Assembly (NCBI GenBank): GCA_008711295.1
Contig: VUYV01000125.1
Location: forward strand, 1,982,019-2,046,018
Direction: 5' to 3'
Length of the DNA stretch: 64,000 nucleotides
Origin: Anarhynchus alexandrinus
Lineage: Eukaryota; Chordata; Aves; Charadriiformes; Charadriidae
Part shown: positions 11,401-21,466 of the stretch, piece after piece
Layout of the letters: each line of letters begins with the position of its first letter
How positions within the stretch are numbered: the stretch's first letter is position 1
The notes under the pieces: model-generated
Seen by the model: only the letters and a program-made list of their open reading frames with translations
The model's database searches: none
Told to the model about the DNA's origin: nothing
Program-made: the position numbers and the translations under genes

Positions 11401-13863
11401 ATGTTGATGTTATAGCCATTTATTTCCCCCAGCCAGAAATATTAGTATCTAGACTTAACAGTGTAACAGTAACCATTTTCCCCCCAAAACAGAAAGCATG
11501 AAGGACACACAAAACAATCCAAAGTATAGTACATAGAATAGTTAAAAATACAACCATAGTAGTCTTCAATAGTTACACAATCATATAATAAACGCATCTC
11601 CTACTACCAATCAGATCAATCAGTTTACTTGTGTTCATAAGAAAAATTCCTTTACTTCACTAGCTAATCTCAGCAAGAGTGCACCTACAAGCTAAGCTGA
11701 TGAGAGTTAATATACTTCAGAGAGGTACTTCTTTTTACACCTTTGCTACGTCTAACTAATGGTATACAAAACAAACAGGATACATCTTTTTACTACCACA
11801 GAACAGTAAATTAAAGTTAAGGTTCATCAGGGCGGCAGGCAATGACGAACACTTGCAAGGCTACGGGCAACAGGTTAGCTCTCATGGGACTTTTGTAAAC
11901 AGTATCTGGACATTGTAAACTGTTGGTACATTTTTGTAACAAAAACATGGTATTAAATTTGCTTGTTAGCTGAGCTCCCTATCCCTGTATTATCAAACTC
12001 AGCTCCTAGAAGAGAGATTTAGTCTTTCTCATCATCAGTCAAAATGCTTTTAATTTTGGGACTTATTTAATATGCAATCTGAGAGCATACAGCACTCCTT
12101 CAAAAAATGTACAGGCAAAAAATTGAGAGTGTTTTTCAAGTGGTGTGCCACTTAGCCCTGGTGTATTACAGTGTAACTTCAGCTAAAGTTTGTGGGAGCT
12201 GCATTAGCCCACAGGAGCTACTGCAGGAGACTCACGCTCTTGGCAATACAGTCCTTGCCGGTACTGCATCACACCGACCCCTTCCTCCTGCAAAGGGCAA
12301 TTCTGCACCCCCTGATGTGACCCCAGAGGTCATCCACTTTGATGTGTAGACTGTGACCCTTTTTTTCAGCATGGAAGAAACCCTCTAAAGACCAATCTGA
12401 CAGTTCTCTGTCATAACGTATATCTGAGCAACAGAGGTGCACAAAGGCTCTGAAATCACTCAATGCTTGGATCAAGATTTGGCCCCTAATGACTGATCAC
12501 GGGAACCAAGCACTCCCCAAGCATCACCTTAACTCACTAGTAGTCAAGACAGAATTCAAAACAAAGTTTTCTGACAGATGTTACATATTGAAATGTTTTA
12601 AATAGTCAGAAAACTTACTTGACAGGGGCTGCATCTGGATAGTTCCAATATTTAACTCATCTCTGTCTTCTGTTAGATTTATTGTAAAAAAAAAAAAATT
12701 AATTTTTAATCTTAACTTGTGGAGCTAAAAGAACTGCAAGCAGATAAAGTGCACGAGGAAAGAACAGGGCAAGCTGGATGTTTGTTCATTTTATGCATCA
12801 TCATGGATATAGGCATAAGCCTCTGCCCAGACAAAAATAAATGAGGTAGTGAGCAAAAAGTTTTACCTTACATATGGACTTTCAGATACAGGATTGTGCG
12901 GTCACTATTGGCATCCTTTACTCTGTAGTTCAGGCCTGTATCATTAGTGGGATATAAATATAGGTTTCAATTTTCTATTGAGTTCATTTGTTGGCCATAT
13001 TCACATTTCAGAGAGCCACTGAAATGTTAAATCCACACTTCGGGTGTTTACATTTTCTTATTGTATATATTAATAAATCAAGCCACATGCTAAATGGGCA
13101 TTTGGTGCATTATTTAAGTAATTTCCTAACACACAGTAAGCAAAAACATTTTGTAAGTTGTGCCATAAGAAGGAAAAATTTAAGATTTTGTCCACAGGGG
13201 TAACTTAAATATTCTGCCATGATCCATGACTAGAAGATTGGTAGTCACTGTACCAGTAAATAAACTGCTACCCAAATCCAAGGTACTCCAAGAGATAATA
13301 ACTGTAAAATATCAAATTATTTTTTTCAGCATTTGTTCCTTCTAGGCTAAGAAATGTCTCTAAAAGTTAGACAACACAATGCATTTTTTTTTTTCAGAAA
13401 AATAGTATGCATTGACTATTTATTATAATTTAATCCACTAGCAACTGTTTATCCAGACCTCATTAATCTAGTTTTTACCACATTCATTTTCAAACCTAAG
13501 CATTATACATGTTTTAACTAAACATAAAATTAGCACACCTTCTACGTATCATACCTTCATTAGCACTGCTGCTAAACATGTAAAAACATGACAGACATTA
13601 TAAAACAGCCGCAGATTCCAACTTCAGGCAAGGTATTCTCGGGTTAAAACTGGCACCAACACTAACATAAAATTACTCTTGCACAAAAACATCATAGAGA
13701 TGGTTATCAATGGCAGTGAAGAACAAAAAGCATGAAAACTTTAGAAAAACATGGATTTCGTCTGTATGGGCCATGGAACAGCTTGTTTTTCCAATTGTTT
13801 ACTCCTCTCCCCTTTATTATTATTATTTCTGTTTATTTGTATTACCATAATATTTTTAGAAAA
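8426..13863. other. Long AT-rich non-coding stretch
   Basis: No gene, RNA or clear mobile element was recognised over about 5.4 kb. Open frames are at most 122 codons and carry no motif. Only short simple runs stand out, such as ATGATG units near 10572 and an A13 run near 12687. Slightly GC-richer patches occur at about 9950-10700 and 12150-12350 without coding signs. Confidence 0.55.
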
Positions 13864-13931
13864 CTGATCCTGTACCCATGAGATCTCTGGGAGTTTGGTC
13901 ACTGATTTCAGTGGAAGCAGTTGTAGGGTCC
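13864..13931. repeat. Ancient imperfect-palindrome repeat
   Basis: Begins GATCCTGTACCCATGAGAT and ends TGATTTCAGTGGAAGCAG then TTGTAGGGTCC. This matches the old amniote repeat pattern with a CCCATTGAAGTCAATGG-like core flanked by inverted GATCCTG/CAGGATC ends. Similar units lie at 31708, 31965, 40927 and 52746. It is probably a non-autonomous DNA-transposon relic, but I cannot name the family. Strand cannot be set because the unit is near-palindromic. Confidence 0.5.
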
Positions 13932-16900
13932 TGCAAAGATGCCTTATGTTTATGGACTTTGATCATTGCTATTCTGCCCAGATATCATACTACCTTCTTC
14001 ATTAATGGTAAATATTGCATTTGGATTAAAAATATATGCATGATGCACTTACAGTTACAAGGCAGTTAAAATAAAAGTAATTTTCATGTAAAATATGGAA
14101 CAGATTACAGCTCAGATTAGATTCAGAATAACTCTTCAGCTAATCACAGAGGTTTTGGACACTAGTTACCACCAGGTAAAATGCAAGAAAAATAAGTTGT
14201 AGCTACTATTTTGAGGCCTCTCTTAAAACATTAGTTGATTATTTACAATGCAGTCAACTCTGATATTTGTCCTCAGCTGCAGTTGAATTAGGATTTTAGG
14301 ATTTAGCCTTCACTGAATATACAGTGGTTGCACTCTAAAAGAGATTAAACCATTTTCTTCCAGTTACTTTCATTTCATCTGTGTATTAAATCGTTATACC
14401 AGCTAATGGCAGACTGTGACTGCAGTGCACAAACTCTTTCTGTTTGTCATAGCTGCACCTACTGCCCCAGCGTATTTCTCTTGTGTATAACAATGCTGCA
14501 CCAAATTTATCTTTACACTCATGCAATGCATTCTCTACACCTGCCTTATTATTAAATATGCATAAAACCAACCCTGCAGGACATGGTAAACACCTGGGTG
14601 TTTGTTGTAAGAAGAGTTAAAAAGTTGCGGAATAAGAATACTGAACATTGAATTGAATATCAAAATATTCCAATAATTCCAGAGATTATTTCAATATTTA
14701 AGCAGTGTTTTTAACAGAAATACCAAATAAATGAAAAATGAAAAGGTGTGCACTTAAATGCCAACTATTGACAAGAACAAGAAAATCATGATCGCTGTGT
14801 TCTGGTCAACCTTGTGTGAATTCGCTCTCAACTGGAGCTGACGACCAGCTTCTGTTAACACTGTTACAGAAGGAGATATTTTATAAACACAGTTCGTTAG
14901 AGTGACATTAGGCTGCAACGGGAGTATACAATCTAAGAGTACAGAAGACAAACTACCACACTGAGGTTGTCTTTTATTCCCCACACTTTTATTTTTCCTG
15001 TTTACCTCAAGTTGGACTAATTTACCAAAATTTGTCATGGGATCTGTGTGACTAATGACAAGAAAATTTGAATGTTTGCTAGTTCAGTGTCCTCTGTGCA
15101 GACACAAGTTATGCCTACTTGTGTGCATGAAGAGGAAAATTTGGTCTCCGATTTATGTGCCCTGCAAGCAAAATGGTGGCAAGTGGGTGGAGTCAGAGTA
15201 CAGGCATTCATTTGCCATTTTCAGAGAAATTTGCATAGGCAGGGTCTGCTATGCCTCAGCAAATTTAGACAAATGAATGGGTCATCTTAGCAGTCACTAA
15301 CATTATATCCTATATAAGCATGCATGAAACCACTAAATTGTTTAGTCATTCATTTTCAGTTACAAAAATGCTTCCATAGGTACAGATTAGAGAAGGAACC
15401 CCTTAAAAGTCTCAGAAGGAAATTTCTCACAATGATGAATGTGTGCCTTGAGACCTCATTCAGAAACAGCTTTGATAAACAGCTTGATCGAATAATTTGT
15501 GCCTCTCCAAGAAGATTTAAAAAGTCAAACATACAAAAGTCACTATTTATCTGCAATGCTAAAGCATTATATTATCCACAGATTTCTTAATGGCAGACCC
15601 ACTGCAGTCAATTGAGGCAAGAGACTTAGTAGAGCCCAGGGCCCAATCCATCAAGGTGCCAACCACTTTGTCTGCAAAGAGCACCACTGCTTCCTGCAGA
15701 AGTCAAAAGGACTGAAAATACCAGCTTTGCCAGAGGCCTGAACAGCTCTCAGGGTTAGGTATTTAAATACACCAGTAGTCCCATTAGAGTAACATAAAAT
15801 CAAATAGATCTGAAGAATCATACAGGACGATCCCTTAGTTGCGGTTCATCTGGGTTTGTAGTTCCAACAGGAAGGTACACATGAAGATCCCAAAGCCAAA
15901 TTATTTCCTTATAAGTTCTGTGAACTAAGGGTTGTATCCACATGATGTTACTTTAAAATAGGCCTTAAAACAAAACTTTTTCTAAATAAAACTTTTTTGA
16001 ATAAAAATCATATAGTTACAACCTCTAATTAACATGTGACTTAAATATGTGATAAAAAGTTCCAAGAAAATATTCAATTAACAACACATCTCCAACATCC
16101 TCGGCACCCAGCCCCACACATCTTCTGTACTTGGATGTCCTACTTTGGCCCTACACTGACTAAGGCATCTGATACCAACATTTGCAAATTAATTTAACTT
16201 ACAAGTAACTGAATCCAAATGAGTATATTGCTCAGAGTTTTCACATAGGCTAATACCTTTCACTTAAAGACTGGGCAATTAACGTTGGAGAAAAATGCAA
16301 TTAGCAAGGTAAAAGTATCACAAAAATATGAAACTGTGCATATTTCAAATGTGTACAGCCATACGCTCATTCATTATTCTCCCGAGTCAGTCAGCAATTT
16401 TTGAAGCTTTTAAAGACTAGGCACAGTTTCCATTGCTGGTATAGTTTATTATGGTTAGAAATAAGGACTGGTGAAAATTACTTGACCGTATATCTGGAAA
16501 TCCATCCTGAAACACTGTCACTTATGTCTCATCTGCGCCCCACAGCTGGCAGAGACAGAAACATATACTGCGCAAATTACTATAGGAACTCCAATTCCTC
16601 TTCCCGAGAACAGAACCATACCAACTAGAAAGACCCCCCTCCCAAAAAAACCAACCAACCAAACAAACAAAAAAAGATGGAAAAATAGGTCAGCATGATC
16701 ATCATAGGCACTAACACAGTATTTTCCAGAAACTTTGTAAGATGACGGTAAGATTTTTCTTAAAGAGCAGTGAGAGCATCTCGGCTTTTTGTTCAGGCAG
16801 CTTGAGACATTCCAAAATACATCATCAATCTTTCATTTGTATAATTGTAATTTTTATTAAAAAACCCTAAAACACAGCCATTCACCAGTTCTAATCAAAT

Positions 16901-17099
16901 TAAGTCTAGAGGCACTTAAAATGTATCTCTGATCACCCCAAAATAACGAGGAGATAGTGTCAGAGACAAGTATTCCCTCTCTACTGAATGGGAAAATTAT
17001 TCTTCGCTAGTTTAAGATAAATATCTCTCAATCAATGTATAACATATCTGTTCAGGATTTTTTTATGGGTAGCACAGGATATACAGCTATTATTTCATT
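13932..17099. other. AT-rich non-coding stretch with weak ancient repeat
   Basis: Mostly featureless. The segment at about 15635-15795 (GGGCCCAATCCATCAAGGTG at its left, CAGTAGTCCCATTAGAG at its right) resembles another old amniote repeat, but weakly. A CCAA/CAAA low-complexity tract sits at about 16640-16675. No gene or RNA was supported. Confidence 0.5.
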
Positions 17100-18319
17100 C
17101 AAAGAGTCGATCAGGACGAATGGTCTATAGCCCAGCAAGTAAAGCTGATCGTCTTGCTCGGTCCCTCATGAACTGGTTGCCCTCAGCCAGCCCCCACAAT
17201 ACTCCTCACACCTTCTTCCCCGACGCACAAACACCCACAGGCACGTTCATTTCAGTATTCATCTTCTCCTCCTGGTTCCTTTCCCCATATGCTGGGGAGG
17301 ACAGAACCACTGCTGCATCCTTATTAGACGCCACAAGACTGCTGTGGACAGATGCTCAGTTTAGGCTGAAAATATGCAGCATGTTTGGGGCACTGCGAGC
17401 AGCAGGGTTACTACACTGAGAGTACTGAGATTCCTCCCTTTCGGGACCATATCCTGCCAAAGCAAGTGGGACTGCTCACTTGCTGAAGGGTAAACCTGAC
17501 CTCTGAGCGCTTTCCTTAGCATGAGCCACACTGACGGTCAGCACTTTGCAGGCCAAAGCTCTCCAGCTTTTAGGCTTTCCCAGTACAGACGAGGGCACTG
17601 GCGCAGGTATGCCTGCACGCTTTCTGCTCACAGACGATCTGATGCTGTAAAACAGAAAGTAAGTGAAAGGGGAGGGGGGAAGAGCCATCGCCAGTAGTTT
17701 CAAGTGTTACTGCTTTGCCTGCTCTCCTTCCTCCCTTTAGTCGTGACCCTTAGGTACGCCAGGTTATGGCTTTGCTAAAGAGGCACGTTATTTTTAAGAG
17801 GTCGGTGCTGCAAAAGGCTGTTTATGTGGAATGTGCATTTTGAGCCCTGCAAAGAGTTAATCCTCCTTTCACAAAGCCTTCAGAGGACTCAGAGGGCACG
17901 AAGCCAACAGAAAACCACCCCCCAGAAACCTCCAAACCCTTAAGATTCTGTGGAAGCAACTTCAAGCAACCTTGGCCCAACGCGAGCAGAAGGCATCGAC
18001 CGAAGACTTCGGCCTGCTCGACAACAAAGGTGTGGGCATACCTGCTGCTACACCACGTGTGTATGTGCGCGTTCATACATTCGGCATTCCTCAGCTCTGC
18101 TCAGTTTCGAGAGGCAAGGACCGGCATTTTTCGGCACCTCTCTTTGTTCGAAGGAGGGCCACCGCGGGAGCAGAAACCTCCGTCTGAACCCCACTTTGCC
18201 AGGCCGCCCTCCCCAAGTCACACAGTGGGAAGCCCAAGGAGCACTGTCACTTTCCCCATATATTAAAAAATAGAAATAAAGGTAAAAAAAAACAAGCGAA
18301 CAAACAAACAAAAAAAAGA
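17100..18319. other. GC-rising shoulder of the CpG island
   Basis: GC and CpG content increase stepwise here compared with the flanking AT-rich DNA, with CpG-dense spots around 17980-18220. Open frames of up to 107 codons occur on both strands and reflect composition. This could be promoter-proximal DNA of a transcript starting in the adjacent island. An A-rich run lies at 18264-18319. Confidence 0.5.
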
Positions 18320-18737
18320 ACTAATGGGCAAAACCAGTCTGCCTTCCACCACCCCGGCTGGGCCGCTGTCCTCCGGACAGGCACGACCCTCTCCTCAGAG
18401 GCCGCCGCCACCACGACACCCCCACAGCCCACCGCCTCACCCCACACAACCACACACCCCCCCACCCCCCCACCCTCTCACCCCCACACCCCTCTTTGCT
18501 GAGGTGGGGAGATGGCGGCCGCCCCGTGCCTGCCCGCCCGCCCGGCGGGTGACAAACTTGGTGCGGCAGCCGGCCTGTGTCAGCACAACTTCCCGCAGGA
18601 GGAGAGGCGGCAGCGCCGCGCGGGGCCGGCGGGAGGCGGCCGGGGGGACGGAACAGCAAATGCTATTCAGCCCGAGCAGTTTCAAGCCGCCCATGCTGGG
18701 GAATTACTGTAGTCTAGCTACGGCTCTCAGCGCCGGC

Positions 18738-18742
18738 TGTGC

Positions 18743-18779
<37 letters not shown>

Positions 18780-18802
18780 TGTGTGAGTGTGAGTGTGTGT
18801 AC
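18738..18802. repeat. (GT)n / (GA)n compound microsatellite
   Basis: A TG dinucleotide run (18738-18767), then GA repeats, then TG/GAGTG units to about 18800, followed by alternating CG/GT steps to about 18828. Alternating purine-pyrimidine DNA of this kind can adopt Z-DNA. It lies inside the CpG island and is likely length-variable. Confidence 0.95.
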
Positions 18803-18897
18803 CCGCGCGTGTGCCCGCGCGCGCCGGGCGGCAGCTCGGAGTTGCCGCGCGCCCGCCTGAGGAGAGGGGCGGCGGGAAGGGCGGGAGTGGGGGGAAN

Positions 18898-19060
18898 TTT
18901 TTCCCTCCTTCTGCATAGGCATTAGAGTAATAATCATTGCTATGTGACATTGTAATTACATGATCACATACAGTTGAATGCTGCCTTGCATAATTGGTTT
19001 CTGTCATAGTCTGCACCAGAGTTGGTGCATGATACTATTCTTATTTTAAAAAACACCAAA
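18898..19060. promoter_or_regulatory. AT-rich motif-dense element inside the CpG island
   Basis: About 160 bases of balanced, non-repetitive, CpG-free sequence flanked on both sides by CpG island. It contains a perfect 10-base palindrome TGTAATTACA at 18951-18960 (a paired homeodomain-type site), a TGATCA, and CATAATTGG near 18989. A perfect 7-base stem with a 4-base loop lies at 19012-19029 (TGCACCA GAGT TGGTGCA). It looks like a conserved regulatory element, but conservation cannot be tested here. A single undetermined base at 18897 marks its left border, so a contig-join artefact must be excluded. Confidence 0.4.
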
Positions 19061-19323
19061 AAACAACCAACCAAAAAAAAAAAACCCCAAACGTGTTCTC
19101 GGGCAGACTGACAGCCGGGGTCAAGAAACAGCTGCTGGAGTTAATGTTTCTTCCTCCCACTCCGTCTGATGGCGGTGCCCTGCCAAGACGAAGTGGGAGC
19201 GGGAGCGCGGCTCCTGCCCGCCCGGGCTTGAGGGGGGCGGGCGGCGGAGCGGCACACGCCGTCCCTGCCGGAGGGGCAGCGGCCGCCCGGAGCCGGGGGT
19301 CGAGCCTGGGGGGGGGGAGTGCG

Positions 19324-19412
19324 GGTGAGCCAGAAGGGGGCAGGGGTGGGATCTCCCGTCTGTGGCGTTTATTTATTTATTTATTTATTTCCCCCCTTTC
19401 TGCCTCCCGCAG
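19324..19412 (+). other. Possible 89-base intron in CpG island
   Basis: A good donor, CGG|GTGAGC, at 19324 is followed 89 bases later by a strong acceptor: a pyrimidine run (CCCCCCTTTCTGCCTCCCGC) ending in AG at 19412. An ATTT/TTTA repeat lies just upstream of the pyrimidines. Small introns of this size occur in birds. This would fit a plus-strand 5' UTR starting in the island, but isolated splice-site matches are common in GC-rich DNA. Confidence 0.2.
19368..19390. repeat. (TTTA)n microsatellite
   Basis: About five to six tandem TTTA units, embedded in the CpG island just upstream of a C-rich run. Confidence 0.95.
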
Positions 19413-19831
19413 GAAGCTGGCAGGCGCGGGGAAGGCACTGCGTCTGCTGGCGAGGGCTGATTCACGCTGCGGATCGCCGCCCGCAGAGGGCTGCCGGGCA
19501 CCCAGCCCGCCCGTCGGCGCCCGGACCCGCACCCCCGCCGCCCCGCTCCGCCCCGCCGTCGCGTTATGGGCCGGCCGGTGCCCCTTCCCCACCCCCGCGT
19601 CCGCCCCGCCGGCCGGTGGGCGCCCCTCGGGCTCTGTCCTCCCTCACGGGCCGGCGGAGGGCGTGGGGCCCCCGAGGCCCCATCTCCGGCAGCGCCGGGC
19701 CCGGGACCAGACACCGTGGTCCTGCCGCCGGGCCGGGGGTGAGGGCTGCCTGACCCGCGGAGATGGAGGGGGTCCGCAGTAGAGGGGTGACGGCGCCGGC
19801 CCTCCTTGAAAGCACCGCGTTTTGGGAGCCA

Positions 19832-20438
19832 AATGGAACCGCGTCCTGGGGTGCATCCCCAGCAGCGTGGCCAGCAGGGCGAGGGAGGGGACTCTGCCCC
19901 TCTGCTCGGCTCTGGGGAGACCCCCCTGCAGGGCTGCCTCCAGCTCGGGGGCCCCAACGTAGACATGGATCTGTTGGAGTGGGTCCAGAGGAGGGCCACG
20001 AGGATGATCCGAGGGCTGGAGCACCTCTCCTATGAGGAGAGGCTGAGAGGGTTGGGGTTGTTCAGCCTGGAGAAGAGAAGGCTCCAGGAAGACCTTAGAG
20101 CCCCTTCCAGTACCTAAAGGGGGCCTACAGGAGAGCTGGGGAAGGACTTTTTACAAGGGCATGTAGTGATAGAACAAGGGGGAATGGCTTCAAACTGGAA
20201 GAGGGGAGATTTAGATTAGATATCAGGAAGAAATTTTTCACTCTGAGGGTGGTGAGGCACTGGCCCAGGTTGCCCAAGGAAGCTGTGGCTGCCCCATCCC
20301 TGGAGGTGTTCAAGGCCAGGCTGGATGGGGCTTTGAGCAACCTGGTCTGGTAGGAGGTGTCCCTGCCTATGGCAGGGGGGTGGAACTAGATGATCTTTAC
20401 GGTCCCTTCCAACGCTAACCATCTATGATTCCATGATG
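19832..20438 (+). mobile_element. CR1 LINE, 5'-truncated 3' portion
   Basis: Plus-strand CR1 next to CpG island 1. It starts near GAACCGCGTCCTGGGGTGC (the CR1 AxRILGCI-like region). The decoded core reads [20 protein letters not shown] followed by [19 protein letters not shown]. It passes the RFRLDIRKKFFTLRV-like region and the [23 protein letters not shown] C terminus, and ends in the 3' UTR with a worn octamer tail (ATCTATGATTCCATGATG). It is the same subfamily type as the 3.7-6.3 kb copy. Frameshifts near 20100 and stops make it inactive. Its left part carries unusually many CpGs, which fits protection from methylation by the neighbouring island, though this is inference. Confidence 0.9.
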
Positions 20439-21361
20439 CATACTTGGAGACCCATTTTGAACTTTAAAAATGTCCCATATCTAGCAATTCCCACTGCCCC
20501 AGGTGCTGAGCACCCGTTTTTAAGGAAGTTGGGCAGTGTTTCATGTCAGGGAGCAGTAACGTTGTGTCACTCTTGTTTTCCTCACTAAAGACGGTGAGAC
20601 TGCCCCTCTGCTCACGTTTTATGCATGTCGGATCAGCCCCACTATCTGCAGAGTTACTGTTGCCGTTAACTGCAGTATCCTGATACTTCATCACCACATC
20701 AGCCCCGCTTAATGTCATGACACATTTTACCATGTTGTGACACAGCTTCATCTCATCATGTTGCATCGACTGTTAAAGTTTTGCATCTTTGGAATATTTA
20801 TGCATTCACCATTGCCACAGAGATGTCTATTCATAAATAAAATAAATGCAGCATGAGTACTATTGACATCCTGCAAACATGGCTTGCAAGAGACTCATTA
20901 AAACCAGAGCTGCCCAGTAAGCCCTGCTGCCTCCTGGCAAGCTGGCCTATTTCATTTCTTTCTTAATTCCCTGTCCAGGATGGTTCACTATTCCAGCCTA
21001 TCACTTTATATCGTTCTGTGAACTCCACTCCGTCTGCTGCTTTTTCCAGACTGGTCCACTTTGCTCTTTCAGCTGTATTCTCCACACAGCTCTTTGCCCA
21101 ACTCCACTACTTGCTGCTAATTAATGCCTGATTTTTTGCTATCTAAAAAAGATAGCACTTTGATTAGACACACACACACATGCACAGAGGCACATATACC
21201 AACATTCAAGTTTCACTTTCTAAAGAATAAGTGACGTGAAATCCAGATGCTGAAGTATCAGTTCAGAATTCCCATTGAGTTCAGTGAGATTGGCATTTCA
21301 CATGTGGTACCCAGAGCTATGTACCTTTAACGTTCACTCATCAGACAGATAGGTGCCCATT
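20439..21361. other. Non-coding stretch
   Basis: No gene recognised. A short CA run lies at about 21169-21182. The patch at 21250-21300 has a TTCCCATTGAGTTCAGTGAG core like the ancient palindromic repeats, but is too short to assign firmly. Confidence 0.55.
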
Positions 21362-21466
21362 GCCCTAATTCAGCCTTCCTGTGTCAGACTCACCCTTTGC
21401 CATAATTCAGATTCACCCTTTGCCATAATTCAGATTCACCCATTACCCTAATTCAGCTTTCTGGTT
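21362..21466. repeat. Minisatellite, about 23-base unit
   Basis: Tandem copies of a unit close to CAGATTCACCCTTTGCCATAATT. The first copy is diverged, two are nearly identical and the last is changed (CATTACCC). About three to four units in total. Units are directly adjacent with no unique spacers, so this is not a CRISPR-like array. Confidence 0.9.

Larger units (their letters stand above)
18320..19831. promoter_or_regulatory. CpG island 1, candidate promoter
   Basis: Very GC-rich, CpG-dense DNA at about 18320-18890 and 19090-19830, in sharp contrast to the AT-rich surroundings. GGGGCGG-type GC boxes occur, for example near 18867. In vertebrates such unmethylated islands usually mark promoters or developmental control regions. 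The gene it would serve is not identifiable: no downstream exon is recognised and direction is unclear. The long open frames here (18324-18860 and 19093-19782 plus, 19385-19999 minus) are open on several strands at once and proline/glycine/arginine-rich, so they are explained by scarcity of AT-rich stops. An AT-rich core interrupts the island at 18898-19060. Confidence 0.8.

Noticed and set aside
18324..19999. Long frames on several strands in the CpG island (up to 229 codons)
   Set aside because: Proline/glycine/arginine-rich products on multiple overlapping frames are expected in GC-rich DNA. One also crosses a microsatellite. No motif was seen.
21362..21466. CRISPR-like array
   Set aside because: The repeated units are directly adjacent without unique spacers, and the genome is vertebrate. 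It is a minisatellite.
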